Origin: JAZGAE01 sp036475545
GTDB lineage: Bacteria; Pseudomonadota; Alphaproteobacteria; DATDPM01
DNA: 16,211 nucleotides
Direction: 5' to 3'
NCBI GenBank assembly: GCA_036475545.1
Contig: JAZGAE010000116.1
Span: 1-16,211 of the forward strand
Positions 1 to 7,228 of this stretch are shown one piece after another. Positions within the stretch are counted from its first letter, which is position 1. Each line of letters opens with the position of its first letter. Made by a program: the position numbers and the translations under genes. The notes below the pieces were generated by a model that did not search any database, was not told where the DNA came from, and saw only the letters and a program-made list of their open reading frames with translations.

Positions 1-259
1 CGCCGAGCACCGCCGCCTTGGTTCCGGTCTCGATGTCCTCCTTGTGCTCCAGGCCCGGCTCGCGGAGGTGCACCTGGGTGTCGATGACGCCGGGGAGCAC
101 GTGGAGGCCCTTGGCGTCGATCACGTCCGCCGCCTTGGCCCGGGCAAGGTCGCCAAGGTCGGCGATGCAGCCGGCGCGCACGCCCACGTCCGTCTCGACG
201 ACGCCGCCCGGGGTGGCGCAGCGGCCGCCGCGGACGATGAGATCGAACGCCTCGGTCAT
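1..259 (-). CDS. pyrC: Dihydroorotase, N-terminal part (3' end beyond window)
   Basis: Only the first 86 codons are present. The amidohydrolase fold begins with a small beta domain containing DLIVRGG, followed by HVLPGVIDTQVHLREPGLEH at about residues 54-73 and KEDIETGTKAAVLGG. The VHLREPG block is the class I dihydroorotase signature; the family closes carbamoyl-aspartate to dihydroorotate in pyrimidine synthesis. The usual HxH metal pair reads QVH here, so the first metal-ligand His is replaced by Gln. From memory this is common in an alphaproteobacterial dihydroorotase-like subfamily, so activity or metal use may differ from classical PyrC. The ATG at 259 is the only sensible start in frame. 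It follows asnB by 66 bases on the same strand and may be co-transcribed. A non-catalytic or different amidohydrolase cannot be excluded without the rest of the protein. Confidence 0.85.
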   Translation of the reverse strand, partial: MTEAFDLIVRGGRCATPGGVVETDVGVRAGCIADLGDLARAKAADVIDAKGLHVLPGVIDTQVHLREPGLEHKEDIETGTKAAVLG

Positions 260-325
260 CGGGCCGCGCTCCGCTTCGGTTTGGCGCTCGCGATCAACTG
301 TTCCTCCGGTCGATAGTCCGTTCGG

Positions 326-2086
326 TCACCCCTTCCCGGCCAACGTCTCGAAGACGTCGCCCTCGGGCCTGAGCCCGAGGATGTGGCGGCGGTGCCAGAG
401 CGCGTAGAACAGTAGCACCCATGCGGCGAGACCCTGCCGCTTTCCTTGGGACGCGAACAGGCGTTCGACAGACCCCGGCCGGCATACCTCGGCCACGCCC
501 GGCTCGGCGGCGACGAGGGGGCCGAGTTCTGCCCCACGGCCGGCGATCCAGGTTCCCACCGGCACCGTGAAACCGCGCTTTCTGGCAAACGGCTTGGCCT
601 CGGGCAGATGATCCGCGAGCCACCGGCGCAGCAGCCATTTGCCCACACGCCTTCGCACCTTGAGGTCGTCGGGCAGCCGGTACGCGGCGTCCGCCACCAC
701 CGGATCCAGGAAGGGGGTGCGGCCCTCGACGCCGTGGGCCATGAGGCAGCGATCGAGCTTGATCAGCAGGTCGTGGGGCAGCCAATCGGCGCAGTCGGTG
801 GCCTGGGCCACCTGGAGCCTGGTCCGGCCCGGCTTCTCGGCGTTGACCTCGGCCGCATGAATGCCGTCGCGCCAGGCGCGCGCCTCGTCCCGGAGCACGC
901 CGAGCCGGTCCAGGATGCCGCGGGGCCTGAGCGTCCGCCCGCCCATCCAGAGCGGTCGCATGAAGCTGCGATAGCGGCCGTAGCCGGCGAAGAGCTCATC
1001 GCCCCCTTCGCCGCAGAGAATCACCTTGAGGTCGCGGCCCGCCTCCCGGCCCAGCTTGTACGTGGGGAGGATCGCATAGTCGGCGGCCGGATCGTCCATC
1101 GCCGCGGCGATCTCCGGCAGAAGGCCCCAGAAGTCCTCCTCGCCGAACTCGACCTCCACGTGCTCCGCTCCGACCTCGCGGGCGAGCTCCCTGGCGTGCG
1201 CCCGTTCGTCGGGAACCTCGGTCCCCGAAAAACCGATGGTGAAGGCGCGCACCGGCCGGTCGTCGAGCCGCGCCATGATCGCCAGCAGGGCGGAGGAATC
1301 GATGCCGCCCGAGAGGAACATTCCGTAGGGCACGTCCGAGCGCTGGTGAACCCGGACGCTGTCTTCCAGCGCCTCATCGAGGCGTCTCAGCGCGGCCGCT
1401 TCGTCCTCATCCCTAACCTCGCCGGCGGGAAGCGCGTCGCGCCGGCGGCGTTCGATGATGCGTCCGTCTGCAACCACCAGCGTCTCGCCCGGAAGCACCC
1501 GGCGGATGCCTTGGAAGGCCGTCTCCGGCCCGGTCGTAAACTGGAGCTGCAGCAGCTCGGCGCGGCGCTCGGAACAAATCCTTGGCGCCACCAGCCCCGC
1601 CGCGATCAACGCCTGGGGTTCGGAGGCGAAGGCGAAGCCGGCTTCGGTCTCGGCGTAGTAGAGGGGCTTTATCCCGAACGGGTCGCGGGCGAGCACGAGC
1701 CGCCTTTCCCCCGGATCGTGGATGGCGATCGCGTACATACCGCGCAAGCGGTCCGCGAAGTCGAGCCCGTACCGGCGGTAGAGGTGGAGCGGCGGCTCGC
1801 AGTCCGACGCCGTGGCGAAGGCCTCGCCGGCGAGTGCCTCCCGGAGCTCGACGTAGTTGTAGATCTCGCCGTTGGCGACGAGCGCCGCCCCACCCGGTTC
1901 GCGAAGCGGCTGGTCGCCGGTGACCAGGTCGATGATGGCGAGGCGGGTGTGGACCATGGCGACGTTGTGGGAGCAGTGAGTGCCGCGGCCATCGGGGCCG
2001 CGGTGGGCAAGCGCCTCTCCCATCGCCTCCACCGCGCGCTCGGACGGAGCGCCGCCGGCGGTCATCAGTCCGGCGATCCCGCACAT
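326..2086 (-). CDS. asnB: Asparagine synthetase B-type glutamine amidotransferase
   Basis: The 586-residue protein has the full AsnB layout. The N-terminal class II glutaminase domain starts MCGIAGL, with Cys2 as nucleophile once Met is removed, followed by HRGPDG (28-33), RLAIIDL (48-54), NGEIYN (72-77) and DPFGIKPLYY (135-144). The C-terminal synthetase domain has the PP-loop SGGIDSS (259-265), GEGGDELFAGY (359-369) and GVEGRTPFLD. The family uses glutamine ammonia and ATP to amidate aspartate, or in glycan clusters the carboxyl group of a sugar or related acceptor. Its ATG overlaps the stop of the upstream GT4 gene as TGATG, so translation is probably coupled; no strong Shine-Dalgarno is seen. 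Because it is the last gene of a glycosyltransferase operon, I infer a role in surface-polysaccharide amidation rather than, or besides, asparagine supply. Family assignment is firm; the acceptor is not known. Confidence 0.93.
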   Translation of the reverse strand: MCGIAGLMTAGGAPSERAVEAMGEALAHRGPDGRGTHCSHNVAMVHTRLAIIDLVTGDQPLREPGGAALVANGEIYNYVELREALAGEAFATASDCEPPLHLYRRYGLDFADRLRGMYAIAIHDPGERRLVLARDPFGIKPLYYAETEAGFAFASEPQALIAAGLVAPRICSERRAELLQLQFTTGPETAFQGIRRVLPGETLVVADGRIIERRRRDALPAGEVRDEDEAAALRRLDEALEDSVRVHQRSDVPYGMFLSGGIDSSALLAIMARLDDRPVRAFTIGFSGTEVPDERAHARELAREVGAEHVEVEFGEEDFWGLLPEIAAAMDDPAADYAILPTYKLGREAGRDLKVILCGEGGDELFAGYGRYRSFMRPLWMGGRTLRPRGILDRLGVLRDEARAWRDGIHAAEVNAEKPGRTRLQVAQATDCADWLPHDLLIKLDRCLMAHGVEGRTPFLDPVVADAAYRLPDDLKVRRRVGKWLLRRWLADHLPEAKPFARKRGFTVPVGTWIAGRGAELGPLVAAEPGVAEVCRPGSVERLFASQGKRQGLAAWVLLFYALWHRRHILGLRPEGDVFETLAGKG

Positions 2087-3171
2087 CAGCCCAACACCCG
2101 CTCGAACAGCTCGAGATAGCGGGTAACGGCGGCCGCCACGGTGTAATCCGCCTCGAACGCCGCCCGCCCCGCCGCGGCCAGCCGGGCGGCGAGCTCGGGC
2201 TCGGCCGCCAGGCGGCCGATGGCGGCGGCCATGGCCCCCGGGTCGTCGACGGGCACCAGGAGCCCGGTGTCGCCGTCGCTGATGAGAAACCGCGGGCCTT
2301 GGCTCGCGGCGGCCACGACCGGCACCCGGTGCATCCAGCCTTCCAGCAGGGCGCTGCCCAGGGGCTCGTGGCGCGACGGGACCACGAAGACATCGGCCGC
2401 CGCGAATAGGGGCGCGGGGTCGGCCTGCCAGCCGAGGAACCGGGTCCTGTCGGCAACGCCGAGGCGCCCTGCCAGGGCCTCGAGCTCGCGGCGCAGCGGC
2501 CCTTCGCCGGCAAGCCAAAGATGGACGCCCGGGCACCGGGCTACCGCCTCGATCAGCACGTCGAAGGCCTTGTTCCCATGCAGCCGGCCCAGGGCGAAGG
2601 CGAGCGGAGCGGCGGCGGGCGTGTCCAGCGCGGCCCGGTCCGTGGGCGGGGCCGTCCGGTCTTCGACGAAATTCGGGATGAAATGGGCCCGCTCGCGGGG
2701 CCAGCCGCGGTCCACGAAGTGGTCCACGAGATCCGGGGTGATGCCGACCAGATGATCGCAGTTGCGGTAGTATTTCAGGTCGTAGTACCCGCCCAGACGG
2801 GCGACGTGGACGAAGTCGCCCTTGGGGCACATGCGGGTCGCGCGGCTCATGTAGGTGAGCACGACGCGGGGCCGGAATCGGGCGATCTCGCGCCGGAACA
2901 CTCGGCGGGTCACGGGGTCGAGCCAGCCGCCGAAGGGGGCCTCCGCCGGCTCGATGCCGGCGCTCACGAGCTCGGCGTGGCGGGCCACATCGGGGCGCAT
3001 GAGGACGCGCTGGTCGATGCCGGCGCGCTTGAGCGCGATGCACAGCCGCACGAAATGCATCTCCGCCCCGCCGTGTTCCGCCCCCGCCATCGCCTGAAGC
3101 AGGCGGATCGCGGGCGCCTTTCCGCCGGCGCCGCGCGAGCGACCCCCTGAGCGCTCAACCGCGACCGTCAT
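2086..3171 (-). CDS. GT4-family glycosyltransferase
   Basis: This 361-residue GT-B fold enzyme resembles retaining glycosyltransferases of family 4. The N-terminal half has the acceptor-side motif GGAEMHFVRLC (34-44). The C-terminal half has HFIPNFVE (163-170), ALGRLHGNKAFDVLIEA (193-209), WLAGEGPL (219-226) and the sugar-nucleotide EX7E motif, Glu269 to Glu277 in SRHEPLGSALLEGW. It should transfer a sugar from a nucleotide donor at the inner face of the membrane. No signal peptide or membrane span is seen. The ATG at 3171 overlaps the stop of the upstream GT2 gene by four bases (ATGA), and its own stop overlaps the asnB start. The three genes therefore form one coupled unit, probably for lipopolysaccharide core or another surface glycan. 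Donor and acceptor cannot be read from the sequence. Confidence 0.9.
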   Translation of the reverse strand: MTVAVERSGGRSRGAGGKAPAIRLLQAMAGAEHGGAEMHFVRLCIALKRAGIDQRVLMRPDVARHAELVSAGIEPAEAPFGGWLDPVTRRVFRREIARFRPRVVLTYMSRATRMCPKGDFVHVARLGGYYDLKYYRNCDHLVGITPDLVDHFVDRGWPRERAHFIPNFVEDRTAPPTDRAALDTPAAAPLAFALGRLHGNKAFDVLIEAVARCPGVHLWLAGEGPLRRELEALAGRLGVADRTRFLGWQADPAPLFAAADVFVVPSRHEPLGSALLEGWMHRVPVVAAASQGPRFLISDGDTGLLVPVDDPGAMAAAIGRLAAEPELAARLAAAGRAAFEADYTVAAAVTRYLELFERVLG

Positions 3172-3923
3172 TCCTTCTCGAGCCGGGCCTTGAGATACGA
3201 GAGGATCGGGTAGAGCCCCGCGAACAAGGCGATTAGAACGCCGTAGGCGCCTTCCCTGTAGCCCTTGCGGGCGACGAAGCATTTCCAGAATCGCGAGAAG
3301 ATCCGGCGCAGATTGGCGGCGAGGCTGCCGATGTCGCCCGACTCGCGCAAATCCTGCGCCCGGGCCGTGGTGTAGCGGTCGAGGCGGCGGAGCATGTCGG
3401 AGATGTTGCGGTCCACGTAATGGATCATGGGGGTCTCCAGCCGGCGTTTCCCGCCTTCGAGCTCGAGGCGGGGATGCACGCGCTGATCGCCCCAACGCTT
3501 GGCCCCGCGCGAGAACAGCCGCGGCGCCGCGCCGACGCCCCAGGACGCGCCCCAACCGTACCGCACCAGCCGGTCGCCGATGTAGTTGTCGAAGGGAATC
3601 AAGAAGTAGCCGGGCGCTGCGGCGGCGATCACCTCGCGAATCTCCTCCGCCAAGGCGGGCACAACCCGCTCGTCGGCATCGACCTCGAGTATCCAATCGC
3701 CCGTGCAGGATTCGATGCCGCGGTTGCGGCGCTCCCCTTCGACGTTCCAGGCCCCCTCGACCAGCCTGTCGGCGTACCGGGCGGCGATCTCCCTGGTGCC
3801 GTCGGTGCAGTCGTCGAGGACGACGACGATCTCGTCGGCGAAGCGCAGCCGATCGAGACAGTCCGCGATCTGCCGTTCCTCGTTGTGGGCGACGACGAGT
3901 GCCGAAAGCTTCGGCCCGCTCAC
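3168..3923 (-). CDS. GT2-family glycosyltransferase, WaaE/KdtX-like
   Basis: The 251-residue protein has the GT-A fold of family 2: LSALVVAHNEERQIADCL at the N-terminus, VVLDDCTDGT (34-43), and GDWILEVDADERV (75-87), where DAD is the metal-binding DxD-type motif. The pattern, including the later RVHPRLEL segment and a hydrophobic C-terminal stretch (about 226-245), matches WaaE/KdtX lipopolysaccharide core beta-glucosyltransferases. The start is GTG at 3923, preceded by a GGGGTGA stretch at suitable distance; the ATG a little upstream opens a short frame that stops at once. It is the first gene of the GT2-GT4-AsnB overlapping unit. The 203 bases before it show no convincing promoter or terminator, so it may be read through from the GT9 gene upstream. 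The family is clear; WaaE is the closest named relative, by motif only. Confidence 0.9.
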   Translation of the reverse strand: MSGPKLSALVVAHNEERQIADCLDRLRFADEIVVVLDDCTDGTREIAARYADRLVEGAWNVEGERRNRGIESCTGDWILEVDADERVVPALAEEIREVIAAAAPGYFLIPFDNYIGDRLVRYGWGASWGVGAAPRLFSRGAKRWGDQRVHPRLELEGGKRRLETPMIHYVDRNISDMLRRLDRYTTARAQDLRESGDIGSLAANLRRIFSRFWKCFVARKGYREGAYGVLIALFAGLYPILSYLKARLEKE

Positions 3924-4126
3924 GAATCACCCCGCGCGCGTCATTGGACGAAGGCGCCGTCGGTTGGTCCCAAATGCGCAGCGGGGTTCGCCATCAGAAG
4001 GTCCTTCGCGCGGCTCTGACCGGCGGATGCGCCAACCGGGGGGCGAGCTTCGCCGGGCGGCCTTTCTTTAGCGCAACCATCCGGGAATTGTAAGGACCAA
4101 TCCCGGCCCGCGGCGTCCCCGCGCGC

Positions 4127-5107
4127 CTACGTGACGTTCGCGGCCGCGGCGCCGGCGCCGGCGCAGCGCCGCCACAACTCCCGCGCCGCCGCCTCGACCG
4201 CGTCGACCGTGAGGCCGTCCATCAAGGTGCCGGTGGTGCGGTGGTCGTAGCCGGGCGCGCCGACCAGCTCGTCGTACGACTCACGAGTGCGCACGACCGC
4301 GGTGTGCGTCCCCCAGGGCGCGTAGTGCTCGTCGCGGCTGGGGCCGAACAGGCCGAGGGTCGGAACGCCCGCCGCGGCGGCCAGGTGCATGAGGCCGGAG
4401 TCGTTGCCGACGTAAAGGGCGCAGCGCTCCAGGCAGGCATAGGCGGTCGGCAGATCGAGCCTGCCGACGAGGTCGATGCGCCGCGCCTCCGGCACGGCTT
4501 CGATCACGGGCCGGGCGGCGCCGCGCTCTTTCGCCGCGCCGAAAAGGGCGACGCGCGCCCCCGGGAGAATTCCGTCATCCGCCGTGAGGCGGGCGACGAG
4601 ATCGACGAAGCGCTCCGCCCGCCATTGCTTGCCGGCCCAGTTCGCGGTCGGCCCCAGGGCCAGCACCGGGCCGTCCGGCGGCACGAGACGCGCGGCCGCT
4701 TGGCCCTGGGCGGGCGTGGTCCACAGCCGCGGCGCCGGGGGCTCCTCGAGGCCGAACAGGTCGCCAAGCTGGCGCATGCGGTGCACCGGCGCGTGGCTGG
4801 GCCTGAATACGCGCCGGCGCCGCGCGGGCACGAGCCAGGCCAGCGCCGAGGCCCTGAGATCAACCACCAGGTCCCACCGCGTGGCGACCGCCGCGGCCCA
4901 CAGGCCGAGCCAGTGCAGCCTGCCCGGCCTCTTGTTGAGCGCGATGACCCGCTCGAGATTGGGCACCGCCGCGAACAGGGGCGCGGCCTCGGCGCCGCAG
5001 GCGATGGTCAGCCGCGCCTCGGGATGTTGCCGGATCAGCCACGCCAGCAGCCCGGCGGACAGCACGGCGTCGCCGATGCGGGTCGAGGTGACGAACAGGA
5101 TTCTCAA
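4127..5107 (-). CDS. GT9-family heptosyltransferase-like protein
   Basis: The 326-residue protein begins MRILFVTSTRIGDAVLSAGL, the N-terminal heptosyltransferase motif. It carries LGPTANWAGKQW (151-162) and the family signature GNDSGLMHLAAAAGVPT (234-250) followed by LGLFGPS. GT9 enzymes such as WaaC, WaaF and WaaQ add ADP-heptose to the lipopolysaccharide inner core at the cytoplasmic face of the inner membrane. Start choice: the codon at 5107 is TTG, with GGAGGA five bases upstream and no better in-frame ATG; the motif begins immediately, as in relatives. A sigma70-type promoter lies about 90-118 bases upstream. The gene is followed by GT2, GT4 and AsnB-type genes on the same strand, consistent with a lipopolysaccharide cassette. 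Which heptose it adds cannot be told from sequence. Confidence 0.9.
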   Translation of the reverse strand: MRILFVTSTRIGDAVLSAGLLAWLIRQHPEARLTIACGAEAAPLFAAVPNLERVIALNKRPGRLHWLGLWAAAVATRWDLVVDLRASALAWLVPARRRRVFRPSHAPVHRMRQLGDLFGLEEPPAPRLWTTPAQGQAAARLVPPDGPVLALGPTANWAGKQWRAERFVDLVARLTADDGILPGARVALFGAAKERGAARPVIEAVPEARRIDLVGRLDLPTAYACLERCALYVGNDSGLMHLAAAAGVPTLGLFGPSRDEHYAPWGTHTAVVRTRESYDELVGAPGYDHRTTGTLMDGLTVDAVEAAARELWRRCAGAGAAAANVT

Positions 5108-5112
5108 GCGGG

Positions 5113-5118
5113 TCCTCC
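5113..5118 (-). promoter_or_regulatory. Shine-Dalgarno supporting the TTG start of the GT9 gene
   Basis: The minus strand reads GGAGGA, then five bases (CCCGC), then TTG at 5107. This is one of the strongest ribosome binding sites in the window and decides in favour of the TTG codon. Confidence 0.75.
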
Positions 5119-5196
5119 GGAACGACGGGTCAACCCCCTCACCGGACGAGATCGCGGGACATACGCGGCTCCAAAGGGCAAGCGCATGGACGCGAT

Positions 5197-5225
5197 GTTA
5201 TAGGGTCCGCGGTCCGGGCTGCCAA
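5197..5225 (-). promoter_or_regulatory. Sigma70-type promoter for the GT9 gene
   Basis: On the minus strand TTGGCA (5225-5220) and TATAAC (5202-5197) are separated by exactly 17 bases. This predicts a start near 5190 and a leader of roughly 83 bases before the TTG start of the heptosyltransferase-like gene. It lies in the 231-base gap divergent from ygfZ, for which no comparably good promoter was found. Confidence 0.6.
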
Positions 5226-5338
5226 GGGCGGCCATTGCAAGAGGCGCCCCGATTCCGTAACTGTTAGCGGAGAGAGGCGGGTGCGATGTTGCGCCATATT
5301 GCCCGTATCGGCGGGAGACGTTCCGGGAAGAACCGGTC

Positions 5339-6238
5339 ATGAGCGAAAAGTCATATCTGGCCCTGGACTCGCGCGGCGCGCTCAAGGTGGCGGGGCCCGA
5401 CGCGCGCGGCTTCCTCCAGGGGCTGATTTCCAACGACGTCGAAAAGGTGGCGCCGGAGCGCGCCATCTACGCCGCCTTCCTCACGCCCCAGGGAAAGTTC
5501 CTCCACGACTTCTTCGTGGTCGAGCTCGGCGAAGCCCTCTACCTCGACTGCGAGGCCGACAGGCTCGACGACCTCAAGCGCCGGCTCACGGTCTTCCGGC
5601 TCAGAAGCCAGGTCACCCTCGAGGACGCGAGCGGTGACCTGGAAGCCGCCGCGCTCATCGGGCCCGGAACACTGGAGGCCCTGGATCTGCCCGCCGAGCC
5701 GGGCCGGGCGAAGCCGTTCTCAGGCGGCGTCGTCTACGTGGACCCGCGGTTGGCGAAGGCGGGCTTGCGCGCGCTCCTGCCGCGGGGCCGGGCCCGCAAC
5801 GCCCTGGCCGAGGCGGGTTTCGGGCAAGGGGCGTTCGAAGACTACGAGCGGCTGCGCCTGTCCCTTGGCCTTCCCGACGGCAGCCGCGACATGGAGGTGG
5901 AAAAGGCGACGCTGCTCGAGAACGGGATCGACGAATTGGGCGGCGTCGACTGGGACAAGGGCTGCTACCTGGGCCAGGAGATCACCGCCCGCACCAAGCA
6001 CCGCGGGCTCGTCAAGAAGCGCCTGATGCCGGTCACGGTCGAGGGGCCTTTGCCTGCTCCCGGCACGCCCGTGATGGCGGGCGACGTGGAAGCCGGCGAG
6101 ATGCGCACCGGCTTGGGAGGAATCGGCCTCGCGATGCTGCGGCTCGACGTGGTGGAAAAGCTTGGCGAACGGCCCGGGGCGCTCACCGTCGGCGAGGCGC
6201 GCTTGACGCCCCGCACGCCCGACTGGGCGGAATTCTAG
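5339..6238 (+). CDS. ygfZ: Folate-binding protein YgfZ
   Basis: The 299-residue protein belongs to the YgfZ/IBA57 group, relatives of the glycine-cleavage T protein. It has the N-terminal segment GPDARGFLQGLISNDV (19-34), the following FLTPQGKFLHDFFV (47-60), and the diagnostic KGCYLGQE motif (207-214), whose Cys is essential in characterised members. YgfZ acts with tetrahydrofolate in maturation or repair of certain Fe-S enzymes, including the radical-SAM tRNA enzyme MiaB. The C-terminal beta domain follows with HRGLVKKRL. The ATG at 5339 fits the family start; the ribosome binding site (GGGAAG about ten bases upstream) is moderate. It stands alone on the plus strand, divergent from the heptosyltransferase gene and convergent with meaB, 46 bases away. 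Confidence 0.93.
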   Translation: MSEKSYLALDSRGALKVAGPDARGFLQGLISNDVEKVAPERAIYAAFLTPQGKFLHDFFVVELGEALYLDCEADRLDDLKRRLTVFRLRSQVTLEDASGDLEAAALIGPGTLEALDLPAEPGRAKPFSGGVVYVDPRLAKAGLRALLPRGRARNALAEAGFGQGAFEDYERLRLSLGLPDGSRDMEVEKATLLENGIDELGGVDWDKGCYLGQEITARTKHRGLVKKRLMPVTVEGPLPAPGTPVMAGDVEAGEMRTGLGGIGLAMLRLDVVEKLGERPGALTVGEARLTPRTPDWAEF

Positions 6239-6284
6239 ACGGGTCTCCGGCCGGGCTGTTCCATGCCGCCGCGCCGCCGGCGTC

Positions 6285-7214
6285 TCACGCGTCGAGTGTG
6301 GCCGCGACCTCGGCCAAGCGGACGAACGGCGACTCGCCCGGCTCCAGCGTCAGCTCCCCCGCCCGCCTCATTCCCTCGCGGCCGAAGAGGTCGCGCACCG
6401 CCGCAGTCAGCCACTGCATGGCCTGGGCGTTGCGGTTGGCCTCGAGCCGGCCTTCCGCGGCGAGGATGGCGAAATGTTCGTCCATGGCGGCGATCATCTG
6501 GTCGATGCCCTCGCCGGTGACGGTCGAGACCGCAAGCACCTGCGTCGCCCACCCGGCGCCCGCCTCGCCCTCGCCCGTGATGTGGAGGGCCGTGCGCGCG
6601 TCGGCGCAAGCCTGGCGGGCCGCGGCGCCGACGTCGCTCTTGGTCACGACGACGATGTCGGGGATCTCGACGATGCCTGCCTTCATGAACTGCAACGTGT
6701 CGCCGGAGCCGGGCTGCACGCAGAAGACGACCGTGTCCACGGCGCCCGCGACGTCGGTCTCGGACTGGCCGACGCCCACCGTCTCGATCAAGACCACGTC
6801 GTAGACGGCACGCATCAAGACCATGGCCGCCGCCGTGATCTCGGCGAGCCCGCCGAGACGGTCGCGGGCCGCCATCGAGCGCACGAAGACGCCGGCATCA
6901 TGGGGGTCGGTGGCGAGCCGGATGCGGTCGCCCAAGAGCGCGCCGCCGCTCAGCTTGGACGAGGGATCGACCGCGATCACGCCGACGGTGCGCCCGCCGG
7001 CCCGAAGCTTCGCGATCACCGCGCCCATCAGCGTCGACTTGCCCACCCCGGGCGGCCCGGTCACCCCCACCACCTGGCCGCGCGGGGCGTCGTACGCCCG
7101 CGTCAGCAGCTCGATGGTCGCCGGCTCGTGGGGGGCGCGCTCGACCTCGGCCAGCGCCGCGGCCAAGGCGGCCTTGTCGCCTCCGACGACCGACTCGAAA
7201 GAGATCGGCGGCAT
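6285..7214 (-). CDS. meaB: MeaB/ArgK-family G3E P-loop GTPase
   Basis: The 309-residue protein has the MeaB set of motifs: P-loop GPPGVGKS (53-60), AVDPSSKLSGGALLGDRIR (81-99), RSMAARDRLGGLA (112-124), ETVGVGQSE (144-152) and TKSD (191-194) as the guanine-specificity motif. MeaB proteins are GTPase chaperones that load and protect the adenosylcobalamin cofactor of methylmalonyl-CoA mutase or relatives; older annotations call them ArgK transport kinases. The start at 7214 is 14 bases after the ppdK stop, so the gene is the last of the glyQ-glyS-ppdK-meaB run. It is slightly shorter than the usual 320-330 residues, mainly at the N-terminus. No mutase gene is visible here, which is unusual for meaB; the partner must be elsewhere. 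Confidence 0.92.
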   Translation of the reverse strand: MPPISFESVVGGDKAALAAALAEVERAPHEPATIELLTRAYDAPRGQVVGVTGPPGVGKSTLMGAVIAKLRAGGRTVGVIAVDPSSKLSGGALLGDRIRLATDPHDAGVFVRSMAARDRLGGLAEITAAAMVLMRAVYDVVLIETVGVGQSETDVAGAVDTVVFCVQPGSGDTLQFMKAGIVEIPDIVVVTKSDVGAAARQACADARTALHITGEGEAGAGWATQVLAVSTVTGEGIDQMIAAMDEHFAILAAEGRLEANRNAQAMQWLTAAVRDLFGREGMRRAGELTLEPGESPFVRLAEVAATLDA

Positions 7215-7228
7215 CGCGCCTGTCCGGC

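Noticed and set aside
446..2119. 557-codon plus-strand frame opposite asnB
   Set aside because: Shadow of asnB; no family motifs and no ribosome site.
3924..4126. Promoter or terminator between the GT9 and GT2 genes
   Set aside because: Only poor -35/-10 combinations were found on the minus strand, and the GC-rich stems lack T-runs.
6239..6284. Bidirectional terminator between convergent ygfZ and meaB
   Set aside because: The 46 bases have GC-rich self-complementary stretches (CGCCGGCG) but no convincing stem followed by a T-run on either strand.
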